Source of the DNA: Kitasatospora sp. NBC_01287
GTDB lineage: Bacteria > Actinomycetota > Actinomycetes > Streptomycetales > Streptomycetaceae
DNA: 64,000 nucleotides
Reading direction: 5' to 3'
Assembly (NCBI RefSeq): GCF_026340565.1
Contig: NZ_JAPEPB010000001.1
Span: 1,922,001-1,986,000, forward strand
Shown here: positions 1 through 8,748 of the stretch, piece by piece
Layout of the letters: each line of letters begins with the position of its first letter
Numbering within the stretch: position 1 is the first letter of the stretch
The notes under the pieces: model-generated
The model's database searches: none
The model's input: the letters and a program-made list of their open reading frames with translations, nothing else
Told to the model about the DNA's origin: nothing
Position numbers and translations under genes: made by a program

Positions 1-3000
1 GACGGCTCGGTCGCTGCCTACAACCGCGGCTCCTCAGGGAACCTCACACCAGTGGACGGGGTGCGCTCCACCCTCACCGGGAACTCCGCGTCCGGCTACA
101 CGATGACGACTCCCGACAAGCAGATCCTGACGTTCGGCACCTCGGGCCGGCTCCAGACGTGGACGGATCTCAACGGTATCGGGCTGACCGTCAACTACCA
201 GGGCAGCACCGCGACCACTCCGTCCAGCATCACCGACGCGGCCGGACACACCGCGACGCTGGCCTTCGACCCCTCCACCTACCTGCTGACCAAAGTCAGC
301 CTCTCCGACGGCCGGTCCGTCAGCTACGGATACACCTCCCGTCTGCTGACCTCGGTCACTGGGCTCGACGGCGGCACCACCGTCTACGGATACGACACGG
401 GCGGGCTGCTCAACAGCATCACCGACCCGGCCGGGCACCAGGTCATGAGCACGACCTACACCAACGGCCTGGTCTCCTCACAGACCGATGCCAACGGCCG
501 AACCCTCAAGTTCAGCGGTACCGCCAACAGCAACAGCTTGTCGAACTACTCCAGCTACACCGACGCCAACGGCGGCATCTGGAGCGACATCTACTCAGGC
601 GGCGAGCTGTACCGCTCGATCGACCCGCTCGGCAACCAGACCAACTACGCCTACGACAGCAACCTGCACCTGTCGCAGGTCCTCGACGCCCAAGGGCACT
701 TCACCCAACTGCTCTACGATCCCGCCGGTCACATGACGAGCCGGATCCTTCCTGACGGTTCGACGGAGAGCTGGACCTACAACAGTGCGGGCGACCAGAC
801 CTCGCACACCACGCCCAGCGGGGCCAAGACGACCTCGGCCTACGACACCGCGAACCGCCTGATCAGCCAGATCGACCCGGCCGGCGGCACGACCTTCTAC
901 ACCTACACCACCAATGGCCAGCTGGCCTCGCAGACCTCCCCGGCGCACCGCACCACCCGCTACAGCTACGACGGCGCGGGGAACCTCACCTCGGTGACCG
1001 ACGCCGCCGGCAACAGGACCAGCTACACGTACGACGCCGACGGGGACCGCCAGAGTGTCACCGACCCGCGCGGCAACGTCGCGGGCGCCGACCCCACGAA
1101 GTACACCACCACCTACACCTTCGATGCCGCCGGCCGACTGCTCACCAGCACCGACCCGACCGGTGGCAAGGCCCTCTACAGCTACGACGGCGCGGGCAAC
1201 CGCATCTCCGTCACCGACCCGCTCGGCAACCGCGCGACGAGCACCTACGACAACGCGCACCGCCTGCTGACCAGCACCGACCCGGCTGGCAACAGGAGTA
1301 GCTACACCTACGACGCCAACGGCAACCAGCTCACCGCCACCGACCCCACCGGCGCGACGACCAGTTCCACCTACGACGCCGACAACAACCGTCTCACCCT
1401 GACCACCGCACGCGGCAACGCCGCTGGCGCCACCGCCGCTGCCTACACCACGTCCTACACCTACGACTCGCTCGGCAACCTCACCAGCACCACCGATCCG
1501 AGCGGTGCCGTCACCAAGACGACCTACGACGCGTTCAGCCGGCCCGTCACCGCCGTCGACGCGCTGGGCAACACCACCACCAGTGCCTACGACGCCGACG
1601 GCAACCTCCTCTCCACCACCGACCCCACCGGCGCCGCCACCACCAACACCTACGACCCACACGGCCTGCTCGCGTCCAGTACCGACCCCCTGGGCCACAC
1701 GTCCTCCTACACCTACGACGCGGACGGCAACCGCGTCTCGGCCACCACTGCCGCCGGCAGTACCACCACCTGGACCTACGGACCCGGTGGCCAGGTCAGC
1801 AGCACTGTCGACCCGCGCGGCAACGCGACCGGCGCGACAGCCTCGAACTACACCACCAACTACGGCTACGACCCGGCCGGGAACCAGACGACCGTCACCG
1901 ACCCACTGGGCAACACCACCACCACGGTCGTCGACGCGCTCGACCGCACGACCTCGGTCACCGACCCGCTGGGCAACGCGACCGGCGACGCCTACGACGC
2001 CGACGGAAACCTCGTCAAGGTCACCGCGCCCACCGGCGCCGCGACCACCTACAGCTTCGACGCGGACGGCAACATCCTCACCCGCACCGATGCCAACAGC
2101 CACACCACCTCCTATGCCTACGACGCCGACGGCCGGCCGGCCAGCGTCGCCGACCCTCTCGGGCACAGGACCAGCTACTCCTACGACCTGGACGGCAACC
2201 GGACCACCGCCGTGGACGCCCGCGGCATCATCGCGACAACCGGTTACGATGCGCGCAGCCTGCCCACCGGCACCACCTATTCCGACAGCACCTCCGCGGT
2301 GGCCTACACCTACGACGCCGGCGGCCGCCTGCTGACGGGGTGCTCCGCACCCGCCACCTCCACCGGCTGCCTCAACGGCTCCGCCCTGGCCTACACCTAC
2401 GACGCGGTCGGCAACCGCCTGACGCAGACCAGCGGTGCGGCGACCACCAACTACACCTACGACGCCGCGGACGAACTGACCCAGGCCGCCACCGGCAGCA
2501 CCACCACGAGCTACGCCTACGATGCCGACGGCGACGCCACCAGCGCCAAGACCCCCGCCGCCTCCGCAACCATCACCGCCGGAAACGGCCTCGCCTCCGG
2601 CGCCTCCATCAGCTCCTCCAGCGCCCGGCTGACCATGCAGAGCGACGGCAACCTCGTCCTCTCCTCCATCGCCTCCGGCCAGGTCCTGTGGTCCTCCCAG
2701 ACCGGCGGACACCCGGGCGCCACGGCCACGATGCAGACCGACGGCAACTTCGTCGTCTACGACACCGCCAAGAACGCGTTGTGGAACAGCAAGACCTGGC
2801 CCGGAAACGGCGCGGTCGCGGTGGTCCAGGCCGACTCGACGTTCAACGTCTACGACCGCTACATCGGCCTGCAGTGGACCAGCAACACCCCCGACCCGAT
2901 CGCCGCCGCGGGAGGCGTCAGCTACACCTACGACGGTGCCGGAAACCAGGCGAGCGAGACACTCGGCGCCACCACCTACAGCTACACCTACGACGCCTCG

Positions 3001-4251
3001 GGCAACCGCACCACGGCCAAGGCCAACGGCACCGTCACCGGCGCGATCCAGTGGGACCCCAACGCCCCACTCCCGCAGATCGCCACCGAGACCGACGCCA
3101 CCGGCGCCGTGAAGGCCGACTACACCTACAACCCGACCAACCAGGTGGAGTCGGAACAGACCGCCACCGGCACCTTCTACGCCCACCACGACTGGCTCGG
3201 ATCCGTCACCGACCTCACCGACGCCACCGGCACCCAGCAGGTCCGCTACGGCTACGACACCTACGGCGCCCGCAGCACCAGCGCTATCGGCGCCAACGCC
3301 CCGCCATCAGCACCAATGGGGTACACCGGCCAGTACACCGACCCGACCGACAACCAACTCGACCTACGCGCCCGCCGCTACGACACCACCACCGGCCGCC
3401 TCACCACCCGCGACCCGATCCAGCTCCGCCCCACCATCCCCTACAGCGGCGACTACACCTACACCAACGACGCCCCCACCTACCTGACCGACCCCAGCGG
3501 CCAGTGCGGCCTCGGCGCCAAGCTGTACGACGCCTGGCACGCCATCATCGCGTCACTGGGCCAGAGCCACTGCAAGGCGGAGGACGACGCAGCCGCACAG
3601 AAGACCCCCCTGGCCGCAGCCGCCGGAGCACACCTCGAACAGGGCACCGAAGACCTCCTCGAAGCCCCAGCTCAAGCCGTCCAGGGCTACATCGACACAT
3701 CAACCTTCGGACTGACACCGTCCCTCGTCCCGGGCGCACAACCCTGCCCGAACGCACTCGCGTACCAGGCCGGCTCGCTGGCAGCCATCCTGACGCCGTG
3801 GGGAGAGGAGGGCGCCGGGGCCCTCAGCGTCGAGGAGCTCCGGGCCAGGTACAAGGAACGGGGCGCTGAAACAAAGGTCGATCCGCGGGCGACCCCGAAG
3901 GACCCGATCCACCTGGCGCTCGGACTCGACAACATCGGAGGAACTTGGGCTCTTGACAAGTTCGCGCTCGAAAGGGGAGCGGTAACCTTCAAGGATGGCT
4001 CGGTCTTTGGCGACATAGTCCCCCGAGGAACCGCCACTGAGAGCGGTCTGAACGCGATGATCGATCGCACTGTTGCCAGCGGAGGTAAAATCAGCTTCAA
4101 TCTCGAAGGAATGCTAGATCTCAAGGGCGTCCTCGCCGGAACTGACTACGGCAATGGTTGGACTTCACTGGAGCTGAGGAAGGTCTGCGGCAGCCCTGAA
4201 GTGCGCGCGGTGACCACGTTCTTCAACTTCGACGGGGCCCCTCCATGCTGA
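1..4251 (+). CDS. RHS/YD-repeat polymorphic toxin with embedded B-lectin domain (5' end outside window)
   Basis: The frame is open from base 1, so the gene starts upstream. More than 1,000 residues are YD repeats (variants of YTYDADGN and TDPLGN), which in RHS proteins form a shell that encloses a toxin. At about 2569-2890 the repeats are interrupted by a bulb-type lectin domain with three QxDxNxxxY-like strands (QSDGNLVL, QTDGNFVVY, QADSTFNVY). The core ends near 3500 with the usual RHS signature (LRARRYDTTTGRLTTRDPI, then DPSG). The remaining ~250 residues are the variable toxin region, whose last ~110 contain HLALGLDNIGG and FNLEG; I cannot assign its activity. Base use in the last 500 bp is less GC-biased than in the repeats, as expected of exchangeable toxin tips. 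Probably exported or surface-delivered and used in contact competition (inference). Confidence 0.9.
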   Translation, partial: DGSVAAYNRGSSGNLTPVDGVRSTLTGNSASGYTMTTPDKQILTFGTSGRLQTWTDLNGIGLTVNYQGSTATTPSSITDAAGHTATLAFDPSTYLLTKVSLSDGRSVSYGYTSRLLTSVTGLDGGTTVYGYDTGGLLNSITDPAGHQVMSTTYTNGLVSSQTDANGRTLKFSGTANSNSLSNYSSYTDANGGIWSDIYSGGELYRSIDPLGNQTNYAYDSNLHLSQVLDAQGHFTQLLYDPAGHMTSRILPDGSTESWTYNSAGDQTSHTTPSGAKTTSAYDTANRLISQIDPAGGTTFYTYTTNGQLASQTSPAHRTTRYSYDGAGNLTSVTDAAGNRTSYTYDADGDRQSVTDPRGNVAGADPTKYTTTYTFDAAGRLLTSTDPTGGKALYSYDGAGNRISVTDPLGNRATSTYDNAHRLLTSTDPAGNRSSYTYDANGNQLTATDPTGATTSSTYDADNNRLTLTTARGNAAGATAAAYTTSYTYDSLGNLTSTTDPSGAVTKTTYDAFSRPVTAVDALGNTTTSAYDADGNLLSTTDPTGAATTNTYDPHGLLASSTDPLGHTSSYTYDADGNRVSATTAAGSTTTWTYGPGGQVSSTVDPRGNATGATASNYTTNYGYDPAGNQTTVTDPLGNTTTTVVDALDRTTSVTDPLGNATGDAYDADGNLVKVTAPTGAATTYSFDADGNILTRTDANSHTTSYAYDADGRPASVADPLGHRTSYSYDLDGNRTTAVDARGIIATTGYDARSLPTGTTYSDSTSAVAYTYDAGGRLLTGCSAPATSTGCLNGSALAYTYDAVGNRLTQTSGAATTNYTYDAADELTQAATGSTTTSYAYDADGDATSAKTPAASATITAGNGLASGASISSSSARLTMQSDGNLVLSSIASGQVLWSSQTGGHPGATATMQTDGNFVVYDTAKNALWNSKTWPGNGAVAVVQADSTFNVYDRYIGLQWTSNTPDPIAAAGGVSYTYDGAGNQASETLGATTYSYTYDASGNRTTAKANGTVTGAIQWDPNAPLPQIATETDATGAVKADYTYNPTNQVESEQTATGTFYAHHDWLGSVTDLTDATGTQQVRYGYDTYGARSTSAIGANAPPSAPMGYTGQYTDPTDNQLDLRARRYDTTTGRLTTRDPIQLRPTIPYSGDYTYTNDAPTYLTDPSGQCGLGAKLYDAWHAIIASLGQSHCKAEDDAAAQKTPLAAAAGAHLEQGTEDLLEAPAQAVQGYIDTSTFGLTPSLVPGAQPCPNALAYQAGSLAAILTPWGEEGAGALSVEELRARYKERGAETKVDPRATPKDPIHLALGLDNIGGTWALDKFALERGAVTFKDGSVFGDIVPRGTATESGLNAMIDRTVASGGKISFNLEGMLDLKGVLAGTDYGNGWTSLELRKVCGSPEVRAVTTFFNFDGAPPC

Positions 4252-4268
4252 ATCCCGAAGGCCATTCC

Positions 4269-4619
4269 ATGCACCTGGAAATCTTCCCCGCGACCGAACC
4301 GTCCGACCGCTGCATGGTCCTGATGAACCATCCACACGGTGACGGCCAAGCCCTCGTAGAGCTGCTCGCCCGAGAAGAGCGGCCAGGCGGATTCGAATGG
4401 CTCCAGGTCTCGATGACGCTCTGGTACAGGCAGGTACTTGCCGCCGAACCCTATACGGAATCGATCCAGCCGGGATCCGTCACGACCTGGGTGCCCATCG
4501 ATGCGGTCACCTTCCTCGACTCGTGCGACTACTCCCAAGTCAAGCAGCTGAGGGCCGGAGAAGGGCGCCCTCCAGGAGCACCGCGGTACCCGATGCCGTG
4601 GGACGAACCAGCGCCATAG
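4269..4619 (+). CDS. Candidate immunity protein for the RHS toxin
   Basis: This is a 116-residue protein with no recognised domain and no signal peptide. An in-frame ATG at 4245 would overlap the toxin stop by 7 nt, but the ATG at 4269 has GAAGG at 4257-4261 with ideal 7-nt spacing, so I prefer it. A small cytosolic protein immediately after an RHS toxin tip, sharing its lower GC bias, is the standard position for the cognate immunity gene. That role is inferred from position only. The protein is Trp- and Pro-containing and mildly acidic. Confidence 0.6.
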   Translation: MHLEIFPATEPSDRCMVLMNHPHGDGQALVELLAREERPGGFEWLQVSMTLWYRQVLAAEPYTESIQPGSVTTWVPIDAVTFLDSCDYSQVKQLRAGEGRPPGAPRYPMPWDEPAP

Positions 4620-4856
4620 CAGGTGGTGGCCGGGTGACAGAACCCAACGGTCTCCCCGCCACCTCCCCGCCAGCGATGTAGTCACACGGCCGCAGAGGCT
4701 GGACAGGCTGAGCTGGGTTCCTGCTGCACCATGGCACGAGCGCGAGACCCGGCAGCACGATGGCTTCGCGCGGCTGGGCTGACAGAAGAACTACCGGTCG
4801 GCCGACGACCTCGGTCACAGTCGAGTGACCGAGGTCGTGAGGAACAGGGAGGCCAG

Positions 4857-5240
4857 GTGGATGAATCACTGGATGCAGCATGGGAGTTCATGCTCATATC
4901 CGCAGCCGCTACGGACGAAGGATACGGTCGCCCCGGGAGCCTCGGCCTGACCGTTCTGGTGGAAAAGGCGAGATCAACCCGGATCACGGAATTCTACCCG
5001 TTCACCAGCCTCGGAAGGCTGTGCTTCAGCACAGGCCCCCGCTGGTGGGAGGGACAGGGCGAACCGGTGCCCGTCTTCGTGACACTCGACCATGAAGGCG
5101 TGTATCGCGTATGGACAGGGGGTCCCTACGTCCACACGATCGATGAAGTCGTCGAGCAGCTCGTCACGCGGAGCGCGGATCAAGTGATCGCCGAGGTCGA
5201 ACGGCTCCTGGGGGCTCTGGACCAACCCCGATCCTCATAG
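4857..5240 (+). CDS. DUF6193-like protein downstream of the RHS locus
   Basis: About 127 residues from a GTG preceded by GGGAGG; an upstream ATG at 4731 in the same frame would add 42 residues of low-complexity Arg/Pro sequence, so the start is uncertain. The segment FYPFTSLGRLCFSTG followed by a short hydrophobic strand and EGVYRVW resembles the core of DUF6193, a family common in Streptomyces with no established function. It may be an additional immunity or orphan gene of the RHS tail region or an unrelated neighbour. The 110 bp upstream contain only a 15-codon frame (4634-4681), perhaps a relic. Confidence 0.5.
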   Translation: MDESLDAAWEFMLISAAATDEGYGRPGSLGLTVLVEKARSTRITEFYPFTSLGRLCFSTGPRWWEGQGEPVPVFVTLDHEGVYRVWTGGPYVHTIDEVVEQLVTRSADQVIAEVERLLGALDQPRSS

Positions 5241-5472
5241 CTCCCCGGCGAAGCAGGCCAGACCGCCGGCGCCGTGGGTGATGAGGACGGTCCTGCCGGT
5301 GAGTGCTCGAGGCGGTCGTGATCGACGGCGAGGGGCGGCTCGCAGTCGATCACCCGCATACAGTGGGCGCTCTGGGCGGGCTGATCATCTTCCTCCACGG
5401 AACCTACGGTTCCGGCAGGTCGAACCGGAGCCGGCGCGGCCTGGACCTGACACAACGAGAACGGGGCCACTG

Positions 5473-5931
5473 ATGAGCAGCACCACGAACGACCGCACGA
5501 ACGACCCCAGGAGCAGCACCACCCACGTGATCGCCCCGGTCGGCCTGGCTCCCGGGTTCGGCTACAGCCAGGTCGCCTGGGGTACCGGCCGGACGATCGC
5601 CGTCTCCGGGCAGATCTCCCTGGACGAGCGGGGCGAGCTGGTCGGCCCCGGCGACCCGGCCGCGCAGGCCCGGCAGGTCTTCGAGAACATCCGTCGCTGC
5701 CTGGCCGAGGCGGGCGCGGGCTTCGACGACGTGATCAAGCTGACCATCTTCGTCACCGACGTCGCCCACCTGCCGGCCATCCGCGAGGCGCGGGACGCGG
5801 TGATCGACACCACCCGTCCGCCGGCCAGCTCGGCGGTCGCGGTGGCCGCGCTCTTCCGCCCCGAGTTCCTGCTGGAGATCGAGGCGCTCGCGGTGGTGGC
5901 CGAGCCGGCCGGAACGCGGCCGCAGGGGTGA
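5473..5931 (+). CDS. RidA (YjgF/YER057c/UK114) family enamine/imine deaminase
   Basis: A 152-residue protein. The RidA fold is clear from the central VAVSGQISLDERGELVGPGD segment (VSGQ core), the ENIRRCLAEAGAGFDDVIK helix and the VTDVAHLPAIREAR motif. The characteristic Arg that binds the carboxylate is in the TTRPPASSAVAVAAL region, and the terminal strand LLEIEALAVV contains the conserved Glu. RidA proteins trimerise and hydrolyse reactive enamine or imine intermediates made by PLP enzymes. The N-terminal ~30 residues (Ser/Thr/Asp/Asn-rich) are an extension. It is a single gene followed by a strong terminator. Confidence 0.85.
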   Translation: MSSTTNDRTNDPRSSTTHVIAPVGLAPGFGYSQVAWGTGRTIAVSGQISLDERGELVGPGDPAAQARQVFENIRRCLAEAGAGFDDVIKLTIFVTDVAHLPAIREARDAVIDTTRPPASSAVAVAALFRPEFLLEIEALAVVAEPAGTRPQG

Positions 5932-5952
5932 GTTTGCGCCAATAACCACTCC

Positions 5953-5996
5953 GGGCCGCCGGACGCCACTCGGCGTCCGGCGGCCCGGCGGCTTTT
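5953..5996 (+). terminator. Intrinsic terminator after the RidA gene
   Basis: A perfect 15-bp stem (5953-5967 pairs with 5972-5986) with a 4-nt loop is followed within 5 nt by TTTTT at 5992-5996. It lies 21 nt after the stop codon and is the best classical terminator in the window. Confidence 0.85.
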
Positions 5997-5999
5997 TGA

Positions 6000-6386
6000 C
6001 CCGCACATGCCCTTGGCCTAGGCGGATCCGCACCCGCCCCGGCGACCTCGCGCAGCCGCCCGCGCCACCTGACACAGTGCGGCCGGGGCGGAATCGGACA
6101 GGTGGATCGCACCGGGAGCGAAGTGACCCACTGGTCGCGTCACCTGACCCTGCGTTAGCGTTTCGTCCGGTCGTCACCGCGGCAAGATCCGCGGCCGGGC
6201 AGCGCCCGGTCGCGACGCCGCTGCGACCTTGGGGGGTTCGTGGGACCGCGGGGGGAGCCGCGGCCCGGCAGAGCGCACCCGACGGGGGATCCACCGGAAC
6301 ATCCGCGCACGGGCTCCTCCGTGTCCGCGGCGCTTCTGTCCGAGGCATCCCGCGGGCGCGGGGTGCCCCTCGACGTGGAGGAACCA
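6000..6386. other. 387-bp intergenic region upstream of the secreted Agd3-like gene
   Basis: No supported gene. The sequence is GC-rich with short G-runs (for example near 6230-6260) and ends with a good ribosome binding site, GGAGG at 6377-6382, for the next gene. I looked for a cyclic-di-AMP (ydaO) riboswitch, which often precedes secreted cell-wall genes in Streptomyces, but could not match the conserved blocks. The length suggests an untranslated leader. Confidence 0.4.
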
Positions 6387-8615
6387 ATGGGCTTCAGCAA
6401 ACGATGGGCCGCCGCGCTGGCCACCGGCTCACTCCTGGCACTGGGCGCACCCGTCGCCGCGCACGCGGACGGCGCCGCTCCTGCCTACCGCACCGACCTG
6501 CGGGTCCTGGTGATCGACGACCAGGGACCCTCGGTGGCCTCGATCAACGCCGAACTGACCAGCGAGGGCATCCCGTTCACCGATGTCGTCGCCTCCGACC
6601 ACAACCGGCCCACCATCGACGCGGCCTTCCTCACCGCGACGCTGCCGGACGGCTCCACCGAGGCCAAGTACCAGGCCGTGGTGCTGCCCAGCGTCGGCGC
6701 GCTGGGCACCGGCACCGCCGAGGCGAACGCGCTGCTCTCCTACGAGCAGACCTACCACGTGCGCCAGGTGGACGCGAACACCTACCCGCAGCCGGCGGCC
6801 GGCCTCAACTGGCCGCAGAACCCCGGCTACATCGGCGCGCTGGACGGGTTCACCGCCAACACCACGGCGGCCGGCGCGGCCGGCGCCTTCGACTACCTCA
6901 AGGGCCCCGTCCCGTTCGAGGACAACAACCCGAACGTGACCGAGGCCTACGGCTTCCTCTCCACCGCGCTGGCCGCCCCGGCCGCCGGGGCGAGCTTCAC
7001 CCCGCTGGTCGACGTGCCGATCCCGGGCAGCACCGCGCGCGGCAGCCTGGTCGGCGACTACCAGCACGACGGCGTCGACGAGTTGGTCATCACCTTCGCC
7101 TACAACCAGTACCAGCAGCAGTGGCGGCTGCTGGCCCGCGGCGTGGTCGACTGGATGACCCAGGGGGTGCACCTGGGCTTCGACCGCGACTACCTCTCGG
7201 TCCAGGTGCAGAACGTGCTCGGCACCGACAACCGGTGGAGCACGACGCTCAAGTGCACCGCCGGCGACGCCGGTTGCAACGTGGCCGCGGGCAGCGCCGA
7301 CAGCGTGCCGATCCGGCTGGGCGCGGCCGACCTGGACGCCGCCAAGGCGTGGGAGGCGGCCAACGGCATCACCCTGGACCTGGCGGTCGACGGTGCGGGC
7401 AGCGACGCCGCGGCCGCCGCCCCGGGCGCGGCGGGCACCGACCCGACCGAGGCGGACCTGGCCGCGAACGCCGCCTCGTTCCGCCTGGTCAACGGCACCT
7501 ACGGCAGCCCGTACCTCGGCTGCGTGCGCAACACCACCGTGGTGCCGTGGGCCTGCGCCACCGACGGCACCGGCGCCGTGCAGTGGGCCGGCCAGGCGGC
7601 GATCACCTCGGCCGTCCAGTCCAACCTGACCTGGGCCCAGGCCAAGGGCCTGCCGCTCAACCCCGCCGAGCTGGTCACGGCCGGCAACTCGGGCCTGGCG
7701 GTGCTGCCGCAGCAGAGCGCCGACAACCCGGCGCTGGCCCCCGCGCTCACCGCGCTCGGGGTGACCGCGCTGGCCGCCAACGGCGCGGCGGAGAGCGGCT
7801 CGCGCCAGGTCGGCTCGGCCACCACCGTGCCGGGGCACCCGGCCGACGTCTTCCACAACGCCGCGACCGCGGCCGAGGAGGCGGACGAGTACAACTGGCT
7901 CTACACCTCGACCGCCCAGGGCGGCAGCGGCGCCTGCACCGCGGCCGGGGCGACCTGCCTGGCGGCGCCGCTGGACACCACCACCGGGTTCCAGAGCACC
8001 GTCGTACCCACCGAGGCGAAGATCGCGCTGGCCCGGGTGCTCGGCAACGACCCCACGCCCGAGGTGTTCTACCAGGGAAACTTCGCCGAGGACCGGATCG
8101 CCTACCCGGTGCTGAACCAGGTCCTGAGCAGCTACCAGGGCCTGCTCAACAGCAACACCCCGCTGGTCGACCCGCGCCTGGCGGACATCGCGACCCAGGA
8201 GCAGAACCAGACCGCCTGGAACGCCGCACTCGCCGCCGGCACAGTGACGGCCTACCAGAGCAACGGTCTGGTGACCATCACCGCGCCCGCCGGGGTGCAG
8301 GTACCGGTGACGGCGCCGACCGGCACCGTGCAGGTGCAGCAGACCGGCACCGCGAGCACCGCGGTCGGCTCCGCCTACGCCGGTGAGCTCTCCGGCTGGC
8401 TCGCCCCGGGCACCGGGCAGAGCGCGGTGACCGTACAGCTGCCGGCCGCCCCGGCGCAGCCGGCGGTCAGCACCACTGCTCGGACGGCGAAGGCGGCGGG
8501 GACGGCGGCGGCACGGACGGCGGTGGTGGCCGGCCCGGAGGCACCCGCCGGCGTGCGGACCCCGGTGCCGTTCGGGCCGGGTGACACCACCCGGCTCCGG
8601 GCCGCGCGCGGCTGA
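6387..8615 (+). CDS. Secreted Agd3-like (CBM87/CE18-type) protein, probably a pseudo-deacetylase
   Basis: 742 residues with a Sec signal peptide (about 1-28, cleavage near AHAD), then LRVLVIDDQGPSVASINAELT, the Rossmann-like start of the CBM87 half of Agd3-like polysaccharide deacetylases. Later landmarks also match my memory of that family: YLSVQVQN (~270), FRLVNGTYGSP (~366), a VPGHPADVFHNAAT stretch followed by EADEYNWLY, and VFYQGNFAEDRIAYPVL. At the two places where active members have paired Asp (VQVDD) and HTYxH, this protein has VQVQN and GTYGS, so the metal site seems lost. The C-terminal ~60 residues are an Ala/Thr-rich tail without a sortase motif. Family assignment comes from remembered motifs. 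Confidence 0.6.
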   Translation: MGFSKRWAAALATGSLLALGAPVAAHADGAAPAYRTDLRVLVIDDQGPSVASINAELTSEGIPFTDVVASDHNRPTIDAAFLTATLPDGSTEAKYQAVVLPSVGALGTGTAEANALLSYEQTYHVRQVDANTYPQPAAGLNWPQNPGYIGALDGFTANTTAAGAAGAFDYLKGPVPFEDNNPNVTEAYGFLSTALAAPAAGASFTPLVDVPIPGSTARGSLVGDYQHDGVDELVITFAYNQYQQQWRLLARGVVDWMTQGVHLGFDRDYLSVQVQNVLGTDNRWSTTLKCTAGDAGCNVAAGSADSVPIRLGAADLDAAKAWEAANGITLDLAVDGAGSDAAAAAPGAAGTDPTEADLAANAASFRLVNGTYGSPYLGCVRNTTVVPWACATDGTGAVQWAGQAAITSAVQSNLTWAQAKGLPLNPAELVTAGNSGLAVLPQQSADNPALAPALTALGVTALAANGAAESGSRQVGSATTVPGHPADVFHNAATAAEEADEYNWLYTSTAQGGSGACTAAGATCLAAPLDTTTGFQSTVVPTEAKIALARVLGNDPTPEVFYQGNFAEDRIAYPVLNQVLSSYQGLLNSNTPLVDPRLADIATQEQNQTAWNAALAAGTVTAYQSNGLVTITAPAGVQVPVTAPTGTVQVQQTGTASTAVGSAYAGELSGWLAPGTGQSAVTVQLPAAPAQPAVSTTARTAKAAGTAAARTAVVAGPEAPAGVRTPVPFGPGDTTRLRAARG

Positions 8616-8634
8616 GGCCGCGTCAGGCCATTGC

Positions 8635-8673
8635 CCCTACCGCCCCGCCGGAAGATCCGGCGGGGCGGTAGGG
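8635..8673. terminator. Hairpin terminator after the Agd3-like gene
   Basis: A perfect 18-bp stem (8635-8652 with 8656-8673) and a 3-nt loop, 20 nt after the stop. There is no U-tract, which is common for streptomycete terminators. Confidence 0.75.
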
Positions 8674-8748
8674 CGTGCGCCGGCCGCAACCCCGGGCCGA
8701 TGGTTACGATACGACGGACCGTCAGCACCGAACATGAGGAGAACGCCC

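Noticed and set aside
595..3189. Long minus-strand frame (864 codons) opposite the RHS repeats
   Set aside because: A shadow of the GC-rich YD repeats: Val/Gly/Arg low-complexity sequence, no domain, no start signal.
5241..5472. Possible minus-strand relic gene (5180-5470)
   Set aside because: Some non-random-looking stretches but no recognisable family and no start signals.
6000..6386. Possible cyclic-di-AMP (ydaO) riboswitch before the secreted gene
   Set aside because: Conserved riboswitch blocks could not be matched by eye; a covariance-model search would decide.
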